NCBI RefSeq assembly: GCF_010731755.1
Contig: NZ_AP022589.1
Coordinates: forward strand, 1,240,001 to 1,304,000
Direction: 5' to 3'
Length of the DNA stretch: 64,000 nucleotides
DNA from: Mycolicibacter minnesotensis
GTDB lineage: Bacteria > Actinomycetota > Actinomycetes > Mycobacteriales > Mycobacteriaceae
Below the pieces are notes generated by a model. That model was not told the DNA's origin, did not search any database, and saw only the letters and a list, made by a program, of their open reading frames with translations. Positions 29,754 through 37,658 of this stretch are shown here, one piece after another. Position numbers and translations under genes: made by a program. The first letter of the stretch is position 1. The number at the start of each line of letters is the position of its first letter.

Positions 29754-30137
29754 TTAGGCCTCCGCCACCATCAGGGTGTGACCAGTGGGGTCGCGGAACC
29801 ACAGCAACGGAGGAACCGGATCTCCCATCCGGGCAACCTGGTCGTCCACGTCGACACCGAGCTCTTTCAGAGCGGCATGCGTGGCGTCGATGTCGTCGGT
29901 GGTCAGCGTGATACCGGTGACGGTAGGTTCGACCGACCCACTCTCCGGCGGTGCCAGCGCGATGCCGGTGGTGCCGTTCGGCGGATAGACCTCGATCCAC
30001 CGGTAGCCGTCGCCCATATCGATGTCGGTGCGCTTCTCGAAGCCCAGCGACTCATAGAAAGCCACCGCCTTCGCCTGCTCGAGGGTGGGAACGCACACGA
30101 GGTTGATGTCCTTGAGACCGGTCTTGACGGTGCCCAT
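29754..30137 (-). CDS. VOC (glyoxalase/bleomycin-resistance fold) protein
   Basis: 127 residues. Two beta-alpha-beta-beta-beta half-domains are recognisable: DINLVCVPTLEQAKAVAFYESLGFEKRTDI and GITLTTDDIDATHAALKELGVDVDD, ending with LLWFRDPTGHTLMVAE. This is the layout of single-chain VOC superfamily proteins, which bind metals or small ligands; the substrate is unknown. Two ATGs lie side by side (30140 and 30137); the second is preferred for spacing from GGAG. It is followed downstream by the DUF559-like gene with a hairpin between. Confidence 0.8.
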   Translation of the reverse strand: MGTVKTGLKDINLVCVPTLEQAKAVAFYESLGFEKRTDIDMGDGYRWIEVYPPNGTTGIALAPPESGSVEPTVTGITLTTDDIDATHAALKELGVDVDDQVARMGDPVPPLLWFRDPTGHTLMVAEA

Positions 30138-30173
30138 CATGCTCCTTCTGAGTTAGGGAAAGGGTTGGCGAAA

Positions 30174-30860
30174 TCAGGAATTGCCGGAATACAGCCGGGC
30201 GATCTCCGGCGAGCTGGCCCAGCGACCATAGGTGGGACCTTGGGGCCATCCGTCAGGTGAGTCCTGCCACTGTTCCTGCCGGCCATAAGGCAACACGTCG
30301 ATCAACGGGAACGTGTGACTGAGCTGCTCGACTCCTCGGTGTTGGGTATACCAGGTTCGGTAGACGTCATGGCCCTGGCGCAGAAAGACATTCACCGCGA
30401 AGGGTCCGCCCGGCGGCACGCCGACGTCGGCGCCGAACGGGCTGTTGGCGGTGCTGTACCAGTCCATCTGATTGCCCACTCGCTCCTTGTATGCGAGCGC
30501 CTCATCGATGGGCCCCTGCGTGACGATGACGAACCGTGCGTCGTATGCGGACAGGAATTCGAGCCGGGTGAACTGTGCGGTGAAGCCCGTGCACCCCGGG
30601 CACTGCCATTCCTGACCCGGTGACCACATGTGGTGGTAGACGATCAGTTGACTCTTTCCGTCGAACACCTCCGCGAGGCAGACGGGTCCGCGCTCGCCTT
30701 CGAGCACATAGCGATCCATGGCGACCATCGGCAGCCGCCGACGCTGCGCCGCGATCGCGTCGAGTTCGCGGGTAGCCGCCTTCTCCCTGTCGCGTAGGGC
30801 GTCGATCTCCCGCTGCCAGGTTTGGTGATCCACCACCTCCGGCGCCTTGAAGCCCGTCAT
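30174..30860 (-). CDS. DUF899 (thioredoxin-like) family protein
   Basis: 228 residues from ATG 30860, which follows GGGGG at a suitable distance; the longer frame to 31097 would run through the divergent tetR gene. Typical DUF899 features are ELDAIAAQRRRLPMVAMDRYVLEG near the N-terminus, LIVYHHMWSPGQEWQCPGCTG (CPGC redox-like motif), then NVFLRQGHDVYRTWYTQHRGVEQL and YGRQEQWQDSPDGWPQGP. The family has a thioredoxin-like fold and its function is not established. It is divergent from the TetR gene at 30945 across about 85 bp with two dyads, so probably under that regulator. Confidence 0.85.
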   Translation of the reverse strand: MTGFKAPEVVDHQTWQREIDALRDREKAATRELDAIAAQRRRLPMVAMDRYVLEGERGPVCLAEVFDGKSQLIVYHHMWSPGQEWQCPGCTGFTAQFTRLEFLSAYDARFVIVTQGPIDEALAYKERVGNQMDWYSTANSPFGADVGVPPGGPFAVNVFLRQGHDVYRTWYTQHRGVEQLSHTFPLIDVLPYGRQEQWQDSPDGWPQGPTYGRWASSPEIARLYSGNS

Positions 30861-30879
30861 CACGAAACCCCCATTGTTA

Positions 30880-30920
30880 TGTGCACGGCGTCCACATTGG
30901 CTATGTTCACACCGTACACT
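30880..30920. promoter_or_regulatory. Candidate operators in the DUF899/tetR divergent promoter
   Basis: Two related imperfect dyads: TGTGCACGGCGTCCACA (30880-30896, arms TGTGCAC/GTCCACA) and TGTTCACACCGTACACT (30904-30920). Both are 17 bp with a GTNCAC-like half site, spaced 24 bp apart. They lie between a TetR gene and its divergent neighbour, the usual location of TetR operators. Confidence 0.45.
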
Positions 30921-30944
30921 TGGAACCGAGGGGACTGTCAAGAG

Positions 30945-31544
30945 GTGACGACAAAGACCGGGTATCACCACGGCGACCTGTGCGCGGCGCTGATCGACGC
31001 CGGCCTGCAGTTGACCCGGATCGGCGGACCGGAAGCCCTGACTGTCCGAGAGGCGACTCGGCGCGTCGGGGTCTCCCCCAATGCGGCATACCGTCACTTC
31101 GCCGACCGTGAAGCGCTGTTGAGAGCGGTCGCGATCGCGATCGGCGACCGCATGGCCGCACGCATGGTGACGCCGTTGGCCCGACGCGGCTCAGCGCAGA
31201 CGCGCGCTCGCAACCAGTTGCGCGCGGTAGGCCTCGGCTATATCGGGTTCGCGCTGGACGAGCCCGGGTGGTTCACCGTGGCCTTCTTTGGAGCCGGGGT
31301 CGTCGCGGTCGACGGCGGTGTCCCCCCACCGTTTCAAGCGCTGGTGGACGCGCTCGACGCGATGACGGATGCCGGTGTGCTGCAGCCCAGCCGGCGAGCC
31401 GGCGCAGAGTGGCCCTGCTGGTCGGCAGTGCACGGCTTCGCCGAGCTGGCGTTGCGCGGGCCGCTGCACGGCGCCCCACGCTCCGATCTTGATGCACTGG
31501 CACAACGAACGGTTGATGACATCATCGCCGGGCTGCTGCGCTGA
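30945..31544 (+). CDS. TetR-family regulator (WHG-type C-terminal domain)
   Basis: 199 residues from the GTG at 30945 (VTTKTGYHHGDLCAALIDAG); an in-frame upstream ATG at 30822 would overlap the divergent gene. The N-terminal HTH is EALTVREATRRVGVSPNAAYRHFADREALLRAV. The C-terminal domain holds WPCWSAVHGFAELALRGPL, the W...HG signature of TetR_C WHG proteins. Probable local repressor of the divergent DUF899 gene; the ligand is unknown. It converges with the next TetR gene. Confidence 0.85.
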   Translation: MTTKTGYHHGDLCAALIDAGLQLTRIGGPEALTVREATRRVGVSPNAAYRHFADREALLRAVAIAIGDRMAARMVTPLARRGSAQTRARNQLRAVGLGYIGFALDEPGWFTVAFFGAGVVAVDGGVPPPFQALVDALDAMTDAGVLQPSRRAGAEWPCWSAVHGFAELALRGPLHGAPRSDLDALAQRTVDDIIAGLLR

Positions 31545-31561
31545 GCTCGCTACCGGCGTGC

Positions 31562-32227
31562 TCAGGCACTGCGCGCGGGACGCTGAATACCCCGGCCGAC
31601 CGTGAGCACGAAGGAGCTGAGGTCGTGGGCGAGATCGTCCACCGAACACGGCGGGTCGACCACGTCCAGAAAGTCGGCGATGATCTCGAAAAGTCCCCCG
31701 ACGGTGGCAATGGTCACCGCGCGGTAGTCGATGTTCTCGCCCGGTTGAGCCCGACGACTCCAGAACGCCTCCAACGTGGCTGCCGCCCAGCGCCGGTCCG
31801 CCCGGCGCCGGGCCTCCACCCGCGGAGAGATCCCCGTGCATTCCCGGAACGTCACAACCACCAGCCGGGGATCGACAACCAGCTCGTGGGCGAGCACAGC
31901 GAGAACGCGGCGCACCGTGGCCTCGTCACCCTCCCCGGCAACGACGTACTGCAACTCCTCCATGACCCTCGTCGCTATACGTGCACCGAGTTCTTTCATC
32001 AACGCGAGGTAGCAGTCCTCTTTGCTGTCGAAGACCTCGTAGAAGGCCTTGTTGCCCACGTATGCGGTCTGGCAGATCTGCTCGATCGAGGTGTTGACGT
32101 AGCCGTCGCGGGCAAACAATTCGAATGCGGCGGTGAGGAGTTGCTCACGACGTTGGGCTCGTCGCTGTTCAGCGTCGAGCCCACGAATCCGGCGTCCCCC
32201 CGGTGCCGTCGGAATCGGTCTTTCCAT
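31562..32227 (-). CDS. TetR-family regulator downstream of fadA6
   Basis: 221 residues. The HTH is visible as RREQLLTAAFELFARDGYVNTSIEQICQ followed by VGNKAFYEVFDSKEDCYLAL. The rest is helical with no recognised ligand motif. It begins 11 bp after the fadA6 stop on the same strand, which would place it as the last gene of the fadE30-ipdF-kstR2-fadA6 operon and thus under KstR2. This gene is not in the corresponding place in M. tuberculosis. The targets are unknown. Confidence 0.8.
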   Translation of the reverse strand: MERPIPTAPGGRRIRGLDAEQRRAQRREQLLTAAFELFARDGYVNTSIEQICQTAYVGNKAFYEVFDSKEDCYLALMKELGARIATRVMEELQYVVAGEGDEATVRRVLAVLAHELVVDPRLVVVTFRECTGISPRVEARRRADRRWAAATLEAFWSRRAQPGENIDYRAVTIATVGGLFEIIADFLDVVDPPCSVDDLAHDLSSFVLTVGRGIQRPARSA

Positions 32228-32238
32228 AAAGCCCGATT

Positions 32239-33405
32239 TTAGCCCTCGAGGCGCTCGATGATCGTGACGTTAGCCGTGCCGCCGCCCTCGCACATGGTCT
32301 GCAAACCGTAGCGACCACCGGTGCGCTCCAACTCATTGAGCATGGTGGTGAACAGTTTCGCCCCAGTCGCCCCCAGCGGGTGCCCCAGCGCGATCGCTCC
32401 ACCGTTGGGGTTGACCTTCGCCGGGTCGATCGGGAATTCCTTCATCCAGGCCTGTACCACCGAAGCAAACGCCTCGTTGATCTCCACGACGTCGATGTCG
32501 TCGATGCTTAAACCGGTCTTCTCCAACGCGTAGCGGGTGGCCGGAATCGGACCGGTCAGCATGATCACCGGGTCATCACCGCGGGCGCTGATGTGGTGGA
32601 TGCGGGCGCGGGGCTTGAGCCCGTGCGCCTGCACTGCGCTTTCGGAGGCCAGCAGCACCGCCGCCGACCCGTCACAGATCTGGCTGGAGACCGCGGCGGT
32701 GAGGCGGCCGCCCTCGACCAGCGTCTTGAGGCCGGCCATCTTCTCCAGGGTGGACTCACGCGGGCACTCGTCGACCCGGAATCCGTCAACGTCGATGATC
32801 TCGTTGTCGAAGCGTCCTTCGGCGATCGCGGCGAACGCCCGCTCGTGGCTCTGCAGAGCGAAACGCTCCATGTCCTCACGAGTGATGTCCCAACGCTCCG
32901 CGATCATCTCAGCGCCGCGGAACTGGGAGACCTCTTCGTTGCCGTAACGCTCCACCCACTTCTTCGACTCGTTGGTGGGCGAAGTGAACCCGAACTGCTG
33001 GCCGACGACCATCGCCGACGAGATCGGGATCCAGCTCATGTTCTGCACGCCGCCGGCCACGATCAGGTCCGCAGTACGCGACATGATCGCCTGCGCGCCG
33101 AATGAGATCGCCTGCTGAGACGAACCGCACTGCCGGTCGACGGTGACCCCGGGCACCCCTTCGGGGTAGCCGGCCGCCAGCCACGCCAGCCGGCCGATGT
33201 TTCCGGCCTGGCCACCCACGGCGTCAACGCAGCCGGTGATCACGTCATCGACGGCAGCAGGGTCGACACCGACGCGGTCCAGAAGTCCACGAAAAGCCAA
33301 CGCACCCAAGTCGATCGGGTGATAGGCGGCCAGCGAACCGTTGCGCTTGCCGACAGCGGTGCGAACGGCATCGATGACATACGCCTCAGATACTTGAGCG
33401 GCCAT
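32239..33405 (-). CDS. fadA6: FadA6 thiolase of HIP degradation
   Basis: 388-residue thiolase from ATG 33405 (the frame is open to 33432). AAGGAG lies just upstream, inside the last kstR2 codons. The nucleophilic Cys is residue 93 in [26 protein letters not shown] carries the catalytic His, and CEGGGTANVTIIER carries the second Cys. Rv3556c (FadA6) cleaves the ring-opened 3-ketoacyl-CoA formed after IpdAB. The kstR2 stop and this ATG are one base apart, so translation is coupled. Confidence 0.93.
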   Translation of the reverse strand: MAAQVSEAYVIDAVRTAVGKRNGSLAAYHPIDLGALAFRGLLDRVGVDPAAVDDVITGCVDAVGGQAGNIGRLAWLAAGYPEGVPGVTVDRQCGSSQQAISFGAQAIMSRTADLIVAGGVQNMSWIPISSAMVVGQQFGFTSPTNESKKWVERYGNEEVSQFRGAEMIAERWDITREDMERFALQSHERAFAAIAEGRFDNEIIDVDGFRVDECPRESTLEKMAGLKTLVEGGRLTAAVSSQICDGSAAVLLASESAVQAHGLKPRARIHHISARGDDPVIMLTGPIPATRYALEKTGLSIDDIDVVEINEAFASVVQAWMKEFPIDPAKVNPNGGAIALGHPLGATGAKLFTTMLNELERTGGRYGLQTMCEGGGTANVTIIERLEG

Positions 33406-33406
33406 T

Positions 33407-33985
33407 TCAGACTCCTTCTTTGGTAATTCCACCCAGCACGATGGCCAGGTACTGCCTGCCGACTTCTTCGGCCGTCAAGGGGCCACCTGGCTGGTACCAA
33501 CGCACCGATACCCAGGTGGTGTCGCGGATAAAGCGGTACACCAGGTCAACGTCGAGGTCGGGCTGGAAACATCCCGCCTCGATGCCCTGCTGCAGTACAT
33601 CGAGCCACATCTTGCGTTGCTGCCGGTTGCGTTCGTCCAGGTAGGAGAACCGCTCGAGAGACGACAGCCGCTTGGCTTCGTCCTGGTAGATCACCACTTG
33701 GGCGTGCCGATGCTCGATCGCGTCGAACGAGGCCAGGAATAGTCCCTTAAGACGCGCCAGCGGATCGGTTTCATGATCGATGATCTGCTGGTAGCGGGTG
33801 AACAGCCAGTCCAGGAAGTCGCGCAGGACTTCGTCGACCATCTCCTCCTTGGAGGAGAAGTGGTGATACAGACTGCCGGACAGGATCCCGGCGGCGTCGG
33901 CGATGTCACGCACGGTCGTGGCCCGCAGGCCACGCTCGGCGATCATCGCCGCAGCCAGGCTCAGGAGTTCGTCACGGCGCGTCAT
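33407..33985 (-). CDS. kstR2: KstR2, TetR-family repressor of the HIP regulon
   Basis: 192 residues, very similar to Rv3557c: LAAAMIAERGLRATTVRDIA and AGILSGSLYHHFSSKEEMVDE form the HTH, and RFIRDTTWVSVRWYQPGGPL and the ending GGITKEGV are in the C-domain. Known role: represses fadD3, fadE30, ipd and neighbouring genes until HIP-CoA binds. The N-terminus is several residues shorter than in M. tuberculosis. The ATG lies 4 bp after the ipdF stop. It sits inside an operon driven from the KstR2 operator at 35955, so it is autoregulated. Confidence 0.95.
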   Translation of the reverse strand: MTRRDELLSLAAAMIAERGLRATTVRDIADAAGILSGSLYHHFSSKEEMVDEVLRDFLDWLFTRYQQIIDHETDPLARLKGLFLASFDAIEHRHAQVVIYQDEAKRLSSLERFSYLDERNRQQRKMWLDVLQQGIEAGCFQPDLDVDLVYRFIRDTTWVSVRWYQPGGPLTAEEVGRQYLAIVLGGITKEGV

Positions 33986-33989
33986 GGCA

Positions 33990-34793
33990 TCAGGCCCGCT
34001 GGCTGGAAACCGAGATGATCTCGCCGGTCAGGTAACTGGAGTAGTCGCTGGCCAGGAACGCGATGGTGGTGGCGATCTCCCACGGCTCGGCGGCCCTGCC
34101 GAATGCTTCGCCGTCGGCGAGGCGATCCAGCAGCTCGGCCGAGCTGGTCTTCTCCAGGAACTTGTGCCGGGCAATGGAGGGTGAGACGGCGTTGATCCGC
34201 ACCCCATACTCCACCGCCTCGATTGCGCTGCAGCGGGTGAGGGCCATCACGCCGGCCTTGGCCGCTGCGTAGTGCGACTGGGAATGCTGTGCACGCCAAC
34301 CCAACACGCTGGCATTGTTGACGATCACCCCGCCGTGCGGGGCTTCCCGGAAGTAGCGCAGCGCCGCCCGCGTCGCGCGCATCACCGAGGTGAGCGTCAC
34401 GTTCAGCACGCGGTCCCATTCGTCGTCCGTCATGTCGATGACCGGAGTCTGCCCGCCGAGTCCGGCGTTGTTGACCAGCACGTCGAGCCGGCCCATCTTC
34501 GCCACGGCCTCGTCGAACAGCGCGTCGACCGCGGCGGTGGAGGTGACGTCGCAGACCACGGCCTCGACGCGGCCCAGCCCGAGGCCGGCCAGTTCGTCGC
34601 GGGTCTCGCCGAGCCGGCGTTCGTGGAAGTCGGAGACCACCACGTCGGCGCCTTCGAGCAGCGCACGCCGCGCGGTGGTGGAGCCGATCCCGGTGCCGGC
34701 GGCGGCGGTCACCAGGACCGTCTTGCCTTTCAGCAGGCCGTGCCCGGCGACCTCGTCCGGCGCCTTGGACAGATCCTTGGACGTCGAGCTCAT
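33990..34793 (-). CDS. ipdF: IpdF, SDR acting on hydroxylated HIP-CoA
   Basis: 267-residue SDR from ATG 34793, which overlaps the fadE30 stop (ATGA) and has GGGAGG upstream; a longer frame to 34907 exists but lies within fadE30. It has VTAAAGTGIGSTTARRALLEGADVVVSD (cofactor), NNAG, the catalytic NNASVLGWRAQHSQSHYAAAK and the C-terminal GEIISVSSQRA. It corresponds to Rv3559c (IpdF), which oxidises the 5-hydroxyl of the HIP-CoA derivative. It is in the operon fadE30-ipdF-kstR2-fadA6. Confidence 0.9.
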   Translation of the reverse strand: MSSTSKDLSKAPDEVAGHGLLKGKTVLVTAAAGTGIGSTTARRALLEGADVVVSDFHERRLGETRDELAGLGLGRVEAVVCDVTSTAAVDALFDEAVAKMGRLDVLVNNAGLGGQTPVIDMTDDEWDRVLNVTLTSVMRATRAALRYFREAPHGGVIVNNASVLGWRAQHSQSHYAAAKAGVMALTRCSAIEAVEYGVRINAVSPSIARHKFLEKTSSAELLDRLADGEAFGRAAEPWEIATTIAFLASDYSSYLTGEIISVSSQRA

Positions 34794-35938
34794 CCCTTTG
34801 CCTCCCGGGGTAGGCCGAGAACCCGCTCGGCAATGATGTTGCGCTGAATCTCGTTCGACCCGCCGTAGATGGTGTCGCTGCGGGAGAACAGGTAGAGCCG
34901 CTGCCATTCGTCGAACTCGCCGTCGCGCAGCACCATCGAGTCGCGGCCGATCACGTCCATGGCCAGCTCACCGAGATCACGGTGCCAGTTGGCCCACAAC
35001 AACTTCGACACGTTGTCCTGGCCCGGCTGCTCGACGTCCATGGTGGCCATGGCGTAAGACCGCATCGACCGCAGGCCCACCCAGGACCGGGTCAGCCGCT
35101 CGCGAATCAGCGGATCTTCGGCGGCCCCGTTGCGATGTGCGAGTTCGGCGAGCGCGGACAGTTCACGGGCGTAACGGATCTGCTGCCCCAGGGTGGACAC
35201 GCCACGCTCGAAGGTGAGCGTGCCCATCGCGACCTTCCAGCCGTCACCCGGTTCACCGACCACCAGGTCGGCGTCGGTGCGGGCATCGTCGAAGAACACC
35301 TCGTTGAACTCCGACGTGCCGGTGAGCTGCACGATCGGCCGGATCTCGACGCCGGGCTGGTCCAGCGGCACCAACAGGTAAGACAGTCCGTTGTGCCGCT
35401 TGGAGCCCTTCTCGGTGCGGGCCACCACGAAGCACCACTGCGACAGGTGCGCCAGCGAGGTCCAGACCTTCTGGCCGTTAATCACCCACGCATCGCCGTC
35501 GAGTACCGCGGTGGTGGCCACATTGGCCAGGTCGCTTCCGGCGCCCGGCTCCGAGTAGCCCTGGCACCACAGCTCGGTCACATTGCGGATGCCCGGCAGG
35601 AAGCGCTGTTGCTGCTCGGGCGTGCCGAACGCAATCAGCGTCGGTCCCAGCAGCTCTTCGCCCAAGTGGTTGACCTTGTCGGGAGCGTCGGCGCGGGCGT
35701 ATTCCTCGTAGAACGCCACCCGGTGCGCCACCGACAGGCCACGGCCGCCGTGTTCCACCGGCCAGCCCAGGCAGGTCAGTCCGGCGTCGGCAAGATGGCG
35801 GTTCCACGCCATCCGCTCCTCGAACGCCTCATGCTCGCGCCCTGGGCCGCCGAGGCCCTTGAGCTCGGCGAACTCCCCGACCAGGTTGTCGGCCAGCCAT
35901 GCACGGACCTCGGCCCGGAACTCCTCGACTGCTTGCAC
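34790..35938 (-). CDS. fadE30: FadE30, acyl-CoA dehydrogenase of HIP degradation
   Basis: 382-residue ACAD (Rv3560c is 385). CQGYSEPGAGSDLANVATTA and GQKVWTSLAHLSQW (middle domain) and the C-terminal YGGSNEIQRNIIAERVLGLPRE are classical. Known to dehydrogenate the propionate side chain of the HIP-CoA intermediate after FadD3. The GTG at 35938 lies 16 bp after the KstR2 operator. It is the first gene of the leftward KstR2 operon and divergent from fadD3. Confidence 0.92.
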   Translation of the reverse strand: MQAVEEFRAEVRAWLADNLVGEFAELKGLGGPGREHEAFEERMAWNRHLADAGLTCLGWPVEHGGRGLSVAHRVAFYEEYARADAPDKVNHLGEELLGPTLIAFGTPEQQQRFLPGIRNVTELWCQGYSEPGAGSDLANVATTAVLDGDAWVINGQKVWTSLAHLSQWCFVVARTEKGSKRHNGLSYLLVPLDQPGVEIRPIVQLTGTSEFNEVFFDDARTDADLVVGEPGDGWKVAMGTLTFERGVSTLGQQIRYARELSALAELAHRNGAAEDPLIRERLTRSWVGLRSMRSYAMATMDVEQPGQDNVSKLLWANWHRDLGELAMDVIGRDSMVLRDGEFDEWQRLYLFSRSDTIYGGSNEIQRNIIAERVLGLPREAKG

Positions 35939-35954
35939 CCCTGTAGGCTAACCT

Positions 35955-35968
35955 ACCAAGCACTTGCT
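35955..35968. promoter_or_regulatory. KstR2 operator between fadE30 and fadD3
   Basis: ACCAAGCACTTGCT matches ANCAAGNNCTTGNT exactly. It is 16 bp from the fadE30 start and 130 bp from the fadD3 start. This should be the master operator for both HIP operons, including kstR2 itself. Confidence 0.88.
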
Positions 35969-35999
35969 CGGCTACGAGCCGTCGAGCCCAGGGAAGCCC

Positions 36000-36098
36000 G
36001 CGCTGGCGGCCACGCCGAGTTCAGCGACGGGGAGGAGCAGCGCCTATGAGTTGCGCCGGCGACGATGCAGAGCGGAGCGATGAGGAGGAGTGGCGCCC
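36000..36098 (+). repeat. MIRU-like interspersed repeat in the fadD3 leader
   Basis: The segment around 36041-36098, with GACGATGCAGAGCGGAGCGA (36061-36080) and the following TGAGGAGGAG, strongly resembles the 3' part of mycobacterial interspersed repetitive units (MIRU) known from M. tuberculosis. The preceding part, 36000-36040, is probably the 5' part of the same unit. As in MIRUs, ATG/TGA overlaps occur inside the unit and with the downstream gene. Confidence 0.6.
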
Positions 36099-36102
36099 AT
36101 GA
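36046..36102 (+). CDS. 18-codon leader frame coupled to fadD3
   Basis: The frame MSCAGDDAERSDEEEWRP starts at ATG 36046 and its TGA (36100-36102) overlaps the fadD3 ATG (36099) as ATGA. It contains the GGAGGAG that serves fadD3. It is encoded by the MIRU-like repeat. Small frames overlapping neighbouring starts are a described property of MIRUs. Whether the peptide is made is unknown; it lacks a strong ribosome-binding site of its own beyond GGAGGAG at 36031-36037. Confidence 0.4.
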   Translation: MSCAGDDAERSDEEEWRP

Positions 36103-37658
36103 GCACAGAACCGCAGACCACACCTGCGGCCCTGGACCACATCGCGAGCACCCTCCCCGACCACGACGCCCTGGTCACCGAGGACCGACGCTTCACCTAC
36201 GCAGAGCTGCGTGACGAGGTCCGGCGGGCCGCCGCCGCCTTGATCGCCCTCGGCGTGGCGCCCGGCGACCGTGTCGCCCTGTGGTCGCCCAACACCTGGC
36301 ACTGGGTCATCACGTGCTTGGGGACGCACTACGCCGGCGGCGTGCTGGTGCCGCTGAACACCCGCTACACGGCGGCCGAGGCCACCGACATCATGGCCCG
36401 CAGCAATGCCAAGGTCCTGGTCGGCATGGGCCGATTCCTCAAGGCCGACAGGCTCACCGAGCTCGACCGCGGCCAACTCCCCGACCTGCAGCACGTCGTC
36501 CGGGTGCCCGTCCAAGACGACGACGCGGGTGCGGCGGCATCGTGGGACGAGTTCATAGCCGCAGGGGCGTCCGTGCCCGACACCGATGTCGACGCCCGCG
36601 CCACCGCGGTAAGCCCAGACGATCTGTCGGACATCCTGTTCACCTCCGGCACCACCGGGCGCAGCAAGGGCGTGCTCTGCGCCCATCGGCAGTCGCTGGC
36701 CGGCCCGGCGGCCTGGGCGGCATGCGGTGAGATGACCGCGCAGGACCGCTACCTGTGCATCAATCCGTTTTTCCACAACTTCGGCTACAAGGCCGGCATC
36801 TTGGCCTGTCTGCAGACCGGGGCCACCTTGATCCCCCAGGTGACCTTCGACGCGGCCGCCGCGCTGCGCGCCATCGAATCCCACCGGATCACCGTGTTGC
36901 CTGGCCCGCCGACCATTTATCAGACCTTGCTGGATCACCCCGACCGCGACCGATACGACCTGAGTTCGCTGCGCTTCGCAGTGACCGGAGCGGCCACCGT
37001 GCCGGTAGTGCTCATCGAGCGGATGCAGACCGAACTGGACATCGATATCGTCCTCACCGCCTACGGCCTGACCGAGTCCGGTGGGTTCGGCACCATGTGC
37101 CGCGCCGATGACGACGCCGTGACCGTCGCCACCACCTGCGGTCGCCCCATCGGCGACTTTGAGCTGCGATTGGAAAGCACCGGCGGCGAAACGGATTCCG
37201 GCGAAGTTCTGCTACGCAGCGCCAACATCATGCTCGGATATCTCGACGACCCCGAGGCCACCGCCGCGGCCGTCGACGCAGACGGCTGGCTGCATACCGG
37301 CGACATCGGGACAGTGGACGCGGCCGGAAACCTGCGCATCACCGACCGGCTCAAAGACATGTATATCTGCGGCGGCTTCAACGTCTATCCCGCCGAGATC
37401 GAACAGGCCCTGGCCCGCCTCGACGGAGTGGCCGACGTGGCGGTGATCGGTGTGCCCGACGAACGGCTGGGCGAAGTGGGCCGGGCGTTCGTCGTGCGAC
37501 GGGCCGGCGCGGAGGCGCTCGATGAGCAGACGGTGATCGCTTACGCCCGTGAACATCTCGCGAACTTCAAGGCACCGCGCTCGGTGACCTTCACAGACTC
37601 CCTACCGCGCAATCCCGGCGGCAAGGTGGTCAAGCATGAATTGAGAGAGTGGGCCTAG
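36099..37658 (+). CDS. fadD3: FadD3, HIP-CoA synthetase
   Basis: 519-residue acyl-CoA ligase (ANL superfamily). It shows the AMP-binding loop ILFTSGTTGRSKGVLCAHRQ, YGLTESGGFGTM, the hinge region TGDIGTVDAAGNLRITDRLKD and the C-terminal catalytic lysine in NPGGKVVKHELR. FadD3 (Rv3561) activates the HIP carboxylate, the entry step for C/D-ring degradation, and its product relieves KstR2 repression. ATG 36099 follows GGAGGAG at a 9-base spacing; an in-frame GTG at 36090 is less likely. It abuts fadE31 directly (stop followed by ATG). Confidence 0.94.
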   Translation: MSTEPQTTPAALDHIASTLPDHDALVTEDRRFTYAELRDEVRRAAAALIALGVAPGDRVALWSPNTWHWVITCLGTHYAGGVLVPLNTRYTAAEATDIMARSNAKVLVGMGRFLKADRLTELDRGQLPDLQHVVRVPVQDDDAGAAASWDEFIAAGASVPDTDVDARATAVSPDDLSDILFTSGTTGRSKGVLCAHRQSLAGPAAWAACGEMTAQDRYLCINPFFHNFGYKAGILACLQTGATLIPQVTFDAAAALRAIESHRITVLPGPPTIYQTLLDHPDRDRYDLSSLRFAVTGAATVPVVLIERMQTELDIDIVLTAYGLTESGGFGTMCRADDDAVTVATTCGRPIGDFELRLESTGGETDSGEVLLRSANIMLGYLDDPEATAAAVDADGWLHTGDIGTVDAAGNLRITDRLKDMYICGGFNVYPAEIEQALARLDGVADVAVIGVPDERLGEVGRAFVVRRAGAEALDEQTVIAYAREHLANFKAPRSVTFTDSLPRNPGGKVVKHELREWA

